Part shown: piece after piece, positions 35,569 through 43,395 of the stretch | Numbering within the stretch: position 1 is the first letter of the stretch | How the letters are laid out: every line of letters begins with the position of its first letter | Source: Thalassospira tepidiphila MCCC 1A03514 | GTDB taxonomy: Bacteria; Pseudomonadota; Alphaproteobacteria; Rhodospirillales; Thalassospiraceae | Length of the DNA stretch: 64,000 bases | NCBI RefSeq assembly: GCF_001662875.1 | Contig: NZ_JPVZ01000001.1 | Coordinates: 62,001 to 126,000 of the forward strand | Reading direction: 5' to 3' | Made by a program: the position numbers and the translations under genes | The notes under the pieces: model-generated | What the model saw: the letters and a program-made list of their open reading frames with translations, nothing else | What the model was told of the DNA's origin: nothing | Databases searched by the model: none

Positions 35569-36753
35569 TTATTTAAAGCTGATCTTGGGGAACAGTCCTT
35601 TTTTCTTCGGCGCTTCGGCCGGGCCAACGCGTTCTTCGATGGCGGCGGCGATCTTGTCGGCAATCAGGCCATAGGCCTTGCTATGCTCGCCTTCGGGTTC
35701 TGTCTGGACAATCGGTTTGCCTTCGTCTGCGCCGAGGCGGATTTTAAGGTCGAGCGGAATTTCCCCCAGGAACGGCACGCCCAGTTCATCCGCCGCCTTG
35801 TGCGCCCCGCCATGATCAAAGATGTGATCGACATGGCCGCATTCCGGGCATTTGTAATAGGACATGTTTTCGATCAGGCCGAACACCGGCACATTGACCT
35901 TGCGGAACATATTCAGGCCCTTGCGCGCATCCAGAAGGGCGATGTCCTGCGGCGTTGAGACAATCACGGCCCCGGTCACCGGTACGCGTTGCGCCATGGA
36001 AAGCTGAATGTCGCCCGTGCCCGGCGGCATATCAACCACCAGCACATCAAGGTCACCCCAGTCGGTATCGCGCAGAAGCTGTTCCAGCGCGCCCATCGCC
36101 ATCGGGCCACGCCAGATCACCGGTTGTTCTTCTTCGATCATGAAGCCGATCGACATGATCCGCATGCCAAAGGCCGATGGCGGGATCATTTTGCCCTGAT
36201 GTTCTTTGGACGGGACCGGCTTGGCATCGCGAAGGCCCATCATACGCGGCAGGCTCGGCCCATAGATATCGGCATCCAGCAGGCCGACCTTGAGCCCCTT
36301 GGCCACCAGCGACAATGCAAGGTTGACCGAGGTGGTTGATTTACCCACCCCGCCCTTGCCGGACGCCACGGTGACGATGCTACGTACTGTCGGCAATTCC
36401 AGCGGCATCTGACCACCACCCTGCGGGCGCTGACCTGGTTGTGCCGGGCGGCTTGGCTGTGATGGCTGCGACGGCTGTGTGCTTTGCTGAGCGGCGGCTT
36501 TGGGACGCTCTGCCGTAAGGGCCACACGGGCAGTTGTGACCCCGTTCACAGCAGCCACCGCTTTTTCTGCCGCTTGGCGCAGATCTTCGAGGGCGGGGCC
36601 GCGTTCGGGATCAACGGCGATCATAACATTGACAGTTTCATCATGAATATCAATACCTTGCACCATGCCCTTGGCTGTGATTGATTGGCCGTCGACAGGG
36701 TCGATTACGCTATCGAGCGCGGCAGTAATCTGTTCACGGTTGAGGGAAGTCAT
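35569..36753 (-). CDS. apbC: Mrp/ApbC/NBP35-family Fe-S cluster carrier ATPase
   Basis: A 394-residue protein. The N-terminal MIP18/DUF59 domain (about 1-90) is followed by a Gln/Ser/Pro-rich linker (QQSTQPSQPSQPSRPAQPGQ). The deviant Walker A is ASGKGGVGKSTTSVNLAL, and VVDMPPGTGDIQLSMAQ is the Walker B/switch. The cluster-binding CxxC is in YYKCPECGHVDHIF. It transfers Fe-S clusters to target proteins. The start at 36753 has GGAG eight bases upstream. It is divergent from hflK across a structured 333-bp gap. Confidence 0.95.
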   Translation of the reverse strand: MTSLNREQITAALDSVIDPVDGQSITAKGMVQGIDIHDETVNVMIAVDPERGPALEDLRQAAEKAVAAVNGVTTARVALTAERPKAAAQQSTQPSQPSQPSRPAQPGQRPQGGGQMPLELPTVRSIVTVASGKGGVGKSTTSVNLALSLVAKGLKVGLLDADIYGPSLPRMMGLRDAKPVPSKEHQGKMIPPSAFGMRIMSIGFMIEEEQPVIWRGPMAMGALEQLLRDTDWGDLDVLVVDMPPGTGDIQLSMAQRVPVTGAVIVSTPQDIALLDARKGLNMFRKVNVPVFGLIENMSYYKCPECGHVDHIFDHGGAHKAADELGVPFLGEIPLDLKIRLGADEGKPIVQTEPEGEHSKAYGLIADKIAAAIEERVGPAEAPKKKGLFPKISFK

Positions 36754-36851
36754 ATTGCGGTCTCCAAATTTCGGCTTAAGTCCGTGGTCACACAGAACTT
36801 GCAGGCGCGTATCATTGTTTTGCAAGGCAACCTGTCATATAAGGCCTAAGG

Positions 36852-37017
36852 GCATGCTCCGTCCAACAAGATTTCGTGAGTTTGCATTTGGCTACAATCT
36901 GTTGCAGTACCAACCGGCGTATCACAGGTTGGGTACAAAACTAGTGAGAAAAAAGTCTGATTTTCCCGGCATGTCCGGGCTCTATCAGCGAATTTGATCT
37001 TGTTGGACGGAGCATGC
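36852..37017. repeat. 166-bp element with perfect 21-bp terminal inverted repeats
   Basis: Positions 36852-36872 and 36997-37017 are exact reverse complements over 21 bases; they begin GCATGCTCCGTCC and end GGACGGAGCATGC. Just inside, TTCGTGA can pair with TCAGCGAA, extending the duplex. Smaller dyads lie within (CCCGG/CCGGG, ACCAACC/GGTTGGGT). No open frame with coding character and no obvious flanking target-site duplication is visible. A miniature inverted-repeat element or a long-hairpin RNA in the apbC-hflK divergent region are both possible. Confidence 0.85.
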
Positions 37018-37085
37018 ATTGGGGGCGTACCCCAAGCTCGGTAAACAAAGATAAACACCGAACGGCAAGAAGAGGAAGAAACTCG

Positions 37086-38213
37086 ATGCCTTGGAATAAT
37101 CAAGGGGGCGGTGGCCCCTGGGGCGGCGGCGGAAACAAAGGTGGCGGCCAGAACCCGTGGGGACAGCGTCCTTCCGGTGGCGGCGGCGGCGGAAACACGC
37201 CCCCCGACTTTGATGAAATGATTCGTAAAGGCCAGGAACGTCTTAAACGGCTGTTCCCCGGTGGTGGCGGATACAAGGGCTTTGTCCTGATCGGTATCGC
37301 CGTAATCGGGTTGTGGCTTTTGACCGGTTTCTACCGTGTCCAGCCGGGCGAACAGGGTGTAACGCTTCTGTTCGGTAAATGGGTTGGCACCACGGGTCCG
37401 GGTCTGAACTACTTCCTTCCGGCCCCGATTGGCGAGGTCATCAAGCCGAACGTCGAACGGACCAACCAGATCGAGGTTGGCTATCGCGGTGCAGGTACGG
37501 TGACATCCAACGGTTCGCGTGATGTGCCCGAAGAAAGCCTGATGCTGACCGGTGACCAGAACATCATCGACATTGATTATGTTGTTCAGTGGCGTATCAG
37601 CGATGCAGGTTCCTACCTGTTTAACGTGCGTGATCCTGAAAACACCATCAAGCTGGCATCCGAAAGTGCGATCCGTGAGGTCATCGGTAAAACCGACCTT
37701 GAAGAAGCACTGACTGTTGGCCGTGTCCGGGTTGAAGAACAGACCCGTACCCTGCTTCAGGAAATCATGGACGGTTATGAGTCCGGTATTTTCATTGCCG
37801 AAGTGAAAATGCAGAAAGTGGACCCGCCGCGCGACGTTATCGATGCCTTTAACGATGTGCAGCGTGCCCGTCAGGACCGTGATCGTTCCCAGAACGAAGC
37901 ACTGGCCTATCGTAACGACATCATCCCGCGTGCAAAGGGTGAAGCAGAACGTCAGGTTCTTCAGGCCCGCGCATACAAGGATCGTGTCACCAAGGAAGCA
38001 GAGGGTGAAGCAGAACGCTTTAACTCCATCTACAATTCCTTCCTGACGGCCAAGGATGTGACGACCCGTCGTCTGTATCTGGAAACCATGCAGGAGATCT
38101 TGAGCAAGTCTGACAAGATCATCATGGAACAGAACGGCGAAGGTAACGGCGTTGTCCCGTATCTTCCGCTTCCGGAAGTTCAGAAACGTGCGAATGCAGG
38201 AGGCAACAACTAA
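37086..38213 (+). CDS. hflK: FtsH protease modulator HflK
   Basis: A 375-residue SPFH/band-7 protein. The glycine-rich cytoplasmic N-terminus (NNQGGGGPWGGGGNKGGG) precedes one membrane helix (KGFVLIGIAVIGLWLLTGFY, about 62-81). The SPFH domain follows in the periplasm with VQPGEQGVTLLFGKWVG. The C-terminal coiled coil has RDRSQNEALAYRNDIIPRAK. HflK-HflC forms a cage around FtsH. The start at 37086 has GAGGAAG upstream and fits the family start; an upstream frame to 37014 overlaps the inverted-repeat element. The stop overlaps the hflC start by one base. Confidence 0.96.
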   Translation: MPWNNQGGGGPWGGGGNKGGGQNPWGQRPSGGGGGGNTPPDFDEMIRKGQERLKRLFPGGGGYKGFVLIGIAVIGLWLLTGFYRVQPGEQGVTLLFGKWVGTTGPGLNYFLPAPIGEVIKPNVERTNQIEVGYRGAGTVTSNGSRDVPEESLMLTGDQNIIDIDYVVQWRISDAGSYLFNVRDPENTIKLASESAIREVIGKTDLEEALTVGRVRVEEQTRTLLQEIMDGYESGIFIAEVKMQKVDPPRDVIDAFNDVQRARQDRDRSQNEALAYRNDIIPRAKGEAERQVLQARAYKDRVTKEAEGEAERFNSIYNSFLTAKDVTTRRLYLETMQEILSKSDKIIMEQNGEGNGVVPYLPLPEVQKRANAGGNN

Positions 38214-39085
38214 TGGCAAGTCCTAAACTTATTGCCGCTGGCGTCGTCCTGGTTATTGCTGCTGTCGTTGGTTCGATGTGCGTGTTTACCGTGCGTCAGG
38301 ATCAGCAGGCACTCGTTCTTCAGTTTGGTAATCCGGTCCATGCGGTTTCCGAACCGGGTCTGCATTTCAAACTGCCGATCCAGAACGTTGAATATTACGA
38401 ACGTCGTATTCTGGAACTTGATCCGCCGGTTCAGCAGGTTCTTCTGTCTGACCAGAAGCGTGTCAATGTTGACAGCTTTGCACGTTGGAAAATCATCGAT
38501 CCGTTGATCTTCCGTCAGCGCGCAACCAACTCTGCCAACTTTGTGCAGCTGTTTGGTCAGCGTCTGAACTCGGTTATCCGTGGTGAGTTGGCACAGGCCC
38601 CGCTTGTGACGCTTCTTTCGGACAACCGTGCGCAGATCATGGAGAAAATCCAGTCGACCCTGATCAAACCGGCAGAAGAGTTCGGTGTAGAACTGATTGA
38701 CGTTCGTATCGGTCGTACCGATCTTCCGCAGGAAACTTCGCAGGCGGTATATAACCGTATGCGTTCTTCGCGTATTGCCGAAGCCGCACAGCTTCGCGCA
38801 GAAGGTGAAGAGCTCAAGGCGAAGATCCAGGCAGAAGCTGATCGTGAACGTATCGGCATCATCGCCGAAGCCAACCGTCAGGCCGAAGTCCTGCGTGGTG
38901 AAGGCGATGGGCAGCGGAACGTCATCCTGGGTAAAGCGTATGGCAAGGACGCGGAATTCTTCGAATTCTATCGTTCGCTCGAAGCCTACAAAATTGCGCT
39001 TGATAACGGCTCGACTATGGTGCTTTCACCAGACAGCGAGTTTTTCCAGTACTTTAATAAGTCTGGCCCAGCGACAAGCCGCTAG
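38213..39085 (+). CDS. hflC: FtsH protease modulator HflC
   Basis: A 290-residue SPFH protein. It has one N-terminal membrane anchor (KLIAAGVVLVIAAVVGSMCV) and then FTVRQDQQALVLQFGNPVHA. The SPFH core and a coiled coil with RSSRIAEAAQLRAEGEELKA follow. It partners HflK in controlling FtsH. The start overlaps the hflK stop (TAATG). A terminator follows the gene. Confidence 0.96.
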   Translation: MASPKLIAAGVVLVIAAVVGSMCVFTVRQDQQALVLQFGNPVHAVSEPGLHFKLPIQNVEYYERRILELDPPVQQVLLSDQKRVNVDSFARWKIIDPLIFRQRATNSANFVQLFGQRLNSVIRGELAQAPLVTLLSDNRAQIMEKIQSTLIKPAEEFGVELIDVRIGRTDLPQETSQAVYNRMRSSRIAEAAQLRAEGEELKAKIQAEADRERIGIIAEANRQAEVLRGEGDGQRNVILGKAYGKDAEFFEFYRSLEAYKIALDNGSTMVLSPDSEFFQYFNKSGPATSR

Positions 39086-39095
39086 ACAAAACATA

Positions 39096-39131
39096 AGGGC
39101 GACCTGCATATTGGGCTGGTCGCCCTTTTTG
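39096..39131 (+). terminator. Intrinsic terminator after hflC
   Basis: AAGGGCGACC / GGTCGCCCTT stem with a 13-base loop, followed by T residues. Confidence 0.92.
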
Positions 39132-39200
39132 TTTTTATAAATTCGATTTGTCGGGCGACCGTCTGACAGATCACAAAGAAACGCCGGAACGTCCCTGATC

Positions 39201-39392
39201 ATGAAGGAACTTGCAACAGCCATACTTCTGGCCATCGCGTTGGAAGGTATGCTTTACACGCTGTTTCCCGGCGGCCTGAAAAGGGTGATGGAGCTTGTTC
39301 AGGAAATTCCTGAATCGCAGTTGCGCATTGGCGGATTGATCGCCGCTGTCGTCGCGATTGGTGGAATATGGGCAGTACGGACCTGGCTTTAG
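39201..39392 (+). CDS. DUF2065 family small membrane protein
   Basis: A 63-residue protein with two hydrophobic helices: LATAILLAIALEGMLYTLFP and IGGLIAAVVAIGGIWAVRTW. The EGMLYTLFP turn is the family signature. DUF2065 genes commonly sit directly downstream of hflK-hflC, as here, which suggests a link to the HflKC-FtsH complex, though no function is established. The terminator between hflC and this gene suggests partly separate expression. Confidence 0.9.
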   Translation: MKELATAILLAIALEGMLYTLFPGGLKRVMELVQEIPESQLRIGGLIAAVVAIGGIWAVRTWL

Positions 39393-39605
39393 CAACCGGG
39401 CTCAGGATCAGGGGAACTGCCGCGCAATCGGTCCTCGTCACGATATTGTGCTTACATTTCCTTGATTTTTCCCAGTGCCGCCCAAATTCTGCCAAAGTCG
39501 GGGTTAAGTTGATTACTTAAGCGACGGGTGAAATACAGTCCCGCCGCGCGCTGCTCAATGAGAATGACACATACCGTGAACGCGGCAACGAACAGGATCA
39601 GACAC

Positions 39606-41099
39606 ATGCTAGACGCATTATACAACCCGGTGCGGGCGAAGGTAACCGCCGCACTGGTGATTGTTCTCCTTGGCGTGACCAGTGTTTCGCAGATCGCGAA
39701 TGCCCGCCCCGCTCCTGAGAGTTTCGCAGACTTGGCCGAAAAGCTTCTGCCGACTGTTGTAAACATTTCCACAAGCCAGATGGTTGCCGAAAGACAGGGA
39801 CCGGACTTCCAGTTCCCTCCCGGCTCGCCATTTGAAGACCTTTTCCGTGATTTTATGGACCGCAACGGTCAGGGTGGCCAGGGCGGACCGGCTCCGCAAC
39901 GCCGCCGTGCGACCGCACTTGGTTCGGGCTTTATCATCTCGGCTGATGGTTACATTGTGACCAACAACCACGTGATTGACGGTGCCGATGAAATCACCGT
40001 GCGCCTGCATGATGGCGACACGCTTGATGCCGAACTGATCGGACGTGACCCGAAAACCGACGTCGCCCTGCTTAAGGTCGAACCGAAAGAAGACCTGCCC
40101 TTCGTCAAATGGGGCGATTCTGACAGTGCACGTATCGGTGACTGGGCCATGGCAATCGGTAACCCGTTCGGCCTTGGTGGCACGGTAACCGCCGGGATTA
40201 TTTCCGCACGTAACCGCGACATTAATCAGGGCCCGTATGATGACTTCATTCAGACGGATGCCTCGATCAACCGTGGTAACTCTGGCGGCCCGCTGTTTAA
40301 CCTTGATGGCGACGTAATCGGCATTAACAGCGCGATCTATTCGCCGTCGGGTGGTTCGGTCGGTATCGGCTTTGCCATTCCGGCAGGCATCGCACAAAGC
40401 GTTGTCGAACAGCTCAAGGAGTATGGCCGTACCCGTCGTGGCTGGTTGGGTGTTCACATCCAGACCGTGACCGAAGACATCGCGGACTCGGTTGGTCTTG
40501 ATGAAGCAACCGGTGCCATGGTTGCCGGCGTCTCCGAAGATGGCCCGGCGAAGGAAGCCGGTATCAAACAGGGTGACGTCATCCTGACCTTTGATGGCAA
40601 AACGGTTGAGTCGATGCGTCGTCTGCCGCGCATTGTCGCAGAAACCAAGATCGGCAAGGATGTCGATGTTGTGATCTGGCGCGACGGCGAAAAGCAGACC
40701 GTCCAGGTCGAGCTTGGCGAACTTGAGGAAGAAGTCGTCGCGACAAGCGCAGACAGCTCCCAGGAACAGCAAGCACCCGCTGTTGCCGAGGCCAGCATCG
40801 ATGAACTTGGCATCAAGATCGCCAATGTCGATGAAAGCCTGCGTCAGAGTTACAACCTTGCCGAAGGCACCGAAGGTGTGATCGTCACCGAAGTTTCCGG
40901 CGACAGCTACGCCGCCGAAAAGGGTGTTCGCCCTGGTGACATTATCATCGAGGCTTCGCACAGCTCGGTTGATTCGGTCGACGACGTCGTCGATGCTGTC
41001 AAAGCGGCCGTTGACGATGACAAACGCACCATCCTGATGCTGATCGAAACATCGGCTGGCCCGCGTTACTTCGGCCTGACGCTTTCGACCGAGGAATAA
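39606..41099 (+). CDS. Do/DegP family periplasmic serine protease
   Basis: A protein of about 497 residues. A signal segment (KVTAALVIVLLGVTSVSQIANA) exports it. The trypsin-like domain has the triad His in IVTNNHVIDGADE, Asp in KTDVALLKVE and Ser in NRGNSGGPLFN. Two PDZ domains follow (GWLGVHIQTVTEDIAD and a second after SIDELGIKIANVDES). It degrades or chaperones misfolded periplasmic proteins and fits the neighbouring HflKC set. Upstream frame starts at 39528 and 39558 exist; 39606 gives a normal signal peptide and has AGGA upstream. Confidence 0.94.
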   Translation: MLDALYNPVRAKVTAALVIVLLGVTSVSQIANARPAPESFADLAEKLLPTVVNISTSQMVAERQGPDFQFPPGSPFEDLFRDFMDRNGQGGQGGPAPQRRRATALGSGFIISADGYIVTNNHVIDGADEITVRLHDGDTLDAELIGRDPKTDVALLKVEPKEDLPFVKWGDSDSARIGDWAMAIGNPFGLGGTVTAGIISARNRDINQGPYDDFIQTDASINRGNSGGPLFNLDGDVIGINSAIYSPSGGSVGIGFAIPAGIAQSVVEQLKEYGRTRRGWLGVHIQTVTEDIADSVGLDEATGAMVAGVSEDGPAKEAGIKQGDVILTFDGKTVESMRRLPRIVAETKIGKDVDVVIWRDGEKQTVQVELGELEEEVVATSADSSQEQQAPAVAEASIDELGIKIANVDESLRQSYNLAEGTEGVIVTEVSGDSYAAEKGVRPGDIIIEASHSSVDSVDDVVDAVKAAVDDDKRTILMLIETSAGPRYFGLTLSTEE

Positions 41100-41124
41100 G
41101 CCATCCGGCTTAAGTTGATATCAA

Positions 41125-41159
41125 AAAAAGGGCGGCCTGATCATCAGGCCGCCCTTTTT
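41125..41159. terminator. Bidirectional intrinsic terminator
   Basis: AAAAAGGGCGGCCTGA pairs with TCAGGCCGCCCTTTTT, leaving a three-base loop between degP (+) and serB (-). Confidence 0.95.
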
Positions 41160-41177
41160 GTTTAAACCGTTCGTGCC

Positions 41178-42068
41178 TTACGAAACGAAGTCCGACTTCG
41201 CGTAGCCCTGCAAATACAAAAGTGCGGTCAGATCACCGTGATTGATGCAAATGCGCGCCTGTTCCTGAACCGATGGTTTGGCGTGGAAGGCAACGCCAGT
41301 CCCGGCAAGCGAGATCATCTGAAGATCATTCGCACCATCACCAACCGCAATCGCATCATCAACCGTGATGCCTTGCTGCGCAGACAGGCTTTCAAGCGCA
41401 TCGACCTTGGCCTGACGGTCCAGAACCGGTTTCTGAACCTTCCCGGTCAGCTTGCCATCCTTTTCAATCAGGACATTGGCCTGATCGTAATCGAAGCCAA
41501 GCTCGGCCCGAACCGCGCCGGTAAAGAAATCAAAGCCACCTGACACCAGGGCAACAAAGCCGCCATTGGCCTTCATGGTCGAAACCAGTTGCTTTGCCCC
41601 GCCGGTATACTCAACCGTTTTCCAGGCTTCTTTCAGCATCTCGGTCGACATGCCTTCAAGAAGACCGACGCGTTCATCAAGGGCTGCTTCGAAATCAAGT
41701 TCACCATTCATCGCACGTGCGGTGATCGCCGCCACCCGGTCCTTAACCCCGGCAAACTCGGCAAGTTCATCAAGGGTTTCACCGGTAACAATCGTGCTGT
41801 CCATATCGGCAATCAAAAGCTTCTTGCGACGTGTGGCGACCTTCTGGGTGATGGCATCCACCGGAAGCTCCGCCTCGGAAAGCGTCGTGTCGGCAACATC
41901 AAGCGGGATCCCGTCAAAAGTAAGATCGCAGGCCTCGCCCTCGGCAAGCCAGGTCACATCCCCGACCAGTGCGCCCGCCCCGGTCAACGCGATTGCCGCG
42001 TTATCAATCACGGCCTTGGTCAGCGCATTCGAATTCGGGGCGGCAATCAGGGTGAGAACCAATTTCAT
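41178..42068 (-). CDS. serB: Phosphoserine phosphatase SerB
   Basis: A 296-residue HAD-family phosphatase. The nucleophile motif is IADMDSTIVTGETLDELAE, motif II Ser is in VALVSGGFDFF, and motif III/IV is DDAIAVGDGANDLQMI. The N-terminal ~75 residues are the extra domain found in alphaproteobacterial and E. coli SerB. It performs the last step of serine synthesis. The start at 42068 has AAGGAG nine bases upstream; a longer frame to 42098 is unsupported. It is divergent from miaA. Confidence 0.96.
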   Translation of the reverse strand: MKLVLTLIAAPNSNALTKAVIDNAAIALTGAGALVGDVTWLAEGEACDLTFDGIPLDVADTTLSEAELPVDAITQKVATRRKKLLIADMDSTIVTGETLDELAEFAGVKDRVAAITARAMNGELDFEAALDERVGLLEGMSTEMLKEAWKTVEYTGGAKQLVSTMKANGGFVALVSGGFDFFTGAVRAELGFDYDQANVLIEKDGKLTGKVQKPVLDRQAKVDALESLSAQQGITVDDAIAVGDGANDLQMISLAGTGVAFHAKPSVQEQARICINHGDLTALLYLQGYAKSDFVS

Positions 42069-42274
42069 GGTCGCGAGGCTCCTTGGCGGGAAAGGCATAA
42101 AACATCGTTGTCGCCTTTATCCGAATTGCGCCGGACTGTGGCAAGAGAACTTTCGCATCCCCTGTTGCGGGAACGCATTATTTGCCGTGAAATTGCGTCG
42201 TAAATTCCTATGCCTGTCGCGCCGAACCCAATAGACTGGCCGACCTTTGAACACGTTACCCTGAAGGCACCCTG

Positions 42275-43243
42275 ATGTCGGCCATCCAAGCCAGCAGTTC
42301 TTTTGCCCCTGTCCTGATCGTCGCTGGCCCGACCGCCAGTGGGAAGTCGGCACTCGCCCTTGATCTGGCGGAGGCCTTTGACGGGGTGGTGATCAATGCT
42401 GATAGCATGCAGGTCTATAAGGAACTGCGTGTGCTTTCTGCGCGCCCCGATGACAGTGAAATCGCGCGTGCACCACATCGGCTTTATGGCGTGTTGTCCG
42501 GGCGGGAGGCTTGCTCGGCCGGTAAATGGCGTGAAATGGCGATGGCCGAGATTGCCGATTGTCATGCCAGTGGCAAACTTCCGATCATCACGGGGGGTAC
42601 GGGCATGTATCTGAATGCCCTGACCGAGGGGATCGCGCCGATCCCCGATATCCCTGCGCGGATTCGCGATGAGATCACAAACGAGCTTGAAGAACTTGGT
42701 CACGCCGAATTCTTTGCCAAACTCAACGCGCAAGATCCTGAAACCGCCGCCAACCTCGATGGCAGCAATACCCAGCGGCTGATTCGTGCCGCCGAGGTTT
42801 TTGCCCATACCGGGCGCGGATTGGCAAGCTGGCACAAGGAACCGGTGATTACCCCGCCCGAGAACATGAAATTCAAGAAACTTTGTTACATGCCGCCGCG
42901 CGACGTTTTGTATGACCGCTGCAACCGGCGTTTTGATCTGATGATTGAACAGGGCGCGATTGACGAGGTTAAAGGCCTGCTTGCCTTGGAATTGCCTGAA
43001 ACAGCGCCGGTTATGAAGGCTGTCGGCGTGCGCGAGATCGCAGCATATCTTGCCGGGGAGATTGATCTGGCCACCGCCAAAGAGAAATCCCAGCGCGAAA
43101 CCAGACGCTATGCAAAGCGGCAATTAACCTGGTTCAGACACCAAATGTTAGCCAAGGAAATCATCGACGCGCAATATTCGGAAAGTTTGGCAGCAAAAAT
43201 GCGTCATGATGTTAACCAATTTCTGTTGACCACGCCAAAGTGA
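42275..43243 (+). CDS. miaA: tRNA dimethylallyltransferase
   Basis: A 322-residue MiaA. The P-loop is IVAGPTASGKSALALDLAE; DSMQVYKELRVLSARP is the catalytic-Asp/tRNA-binding block. RETRRYAKRQLTWFRHQ is the C-terminal DMAPP/tRNA segment. It isopentenylates A37 of tRNAs reading UNN codons, which include tRNA-Phe. ATG at 42275 is preceded by GAAGG. A terminator-like structure follows the stop codon, before ilvB. Confidence 0.97.
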   Translation: MSAIQASSSFAPVLIVAGPTASGKSALALDLAEAFDGVVINADSMQVYKELRVLSARPDDSEIARAPHRLYGVLSGREACSAGKWREMAMAEIADCHASGKLPIITGGTGMYLNALTEGIAPIPDIPARIRDEITNELEELGHAEFFAKLNAQDPETAANLDGSNTQRLIRAAEVFAHTGRGLASWHKEPVITPPENMKFKKLCYMPPRDVLYDRCNRRFDLMIEQGAIDEVKGLLALELPETAPVMKAVGVREIAAYLAGEIDLATAKEKSQRETRRYAKRQLTWFRHQMLAKEIIDAQYSESLAAKMRHDVNQFLLTTPK

Positions 43244-43264
43244 GGCGATAGGTTGGCCCTTCCC

Positions 43265-43304
43265 CCGCCGAAATGGCGGAAAACCGCCGTTTAGGCGGAT
43301 TTTT
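43265..43304 (+). terminator. Terminator with alternating CCGCC/GGCGG segments
   Basis: Four alternating blocks, CCGCC (43265-43269), GGCGG (43275-43279), CCGCC (43284-43288) and GGCGG (43294-43298), are followed by ATTTTT. The last pair forms an intrinsic terminator; the middle pair can form a mutually exclusive hairpin. It lies just after miaA and 90 bases before ilvB. Confidence 0.65.
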
Positions 43305-43395
43305 CAACTCCAATTCGAGGATAATTGGATCATGTTTCAATCACGCGGTTATCACGCGACACGTTGTTGTCGCTAAGTAAAGAGGCTCGAAAATC

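Noticed and set aside
36846-38219. Long minus-strand frame of about 457 codons
   Set aside because: It lies opposite hflK, whose SPFH and coiled-coil sequence is unmistakable; the antisense product has no recognisable domain and crosses the inverted-repeat element.
43332-43376. 14-residue frame before ilvB as a possible attenuator leader peptide
   Set aside because: It has no Ile, Val or Leu codons and lies after, not before, the terminator-like hairpin.
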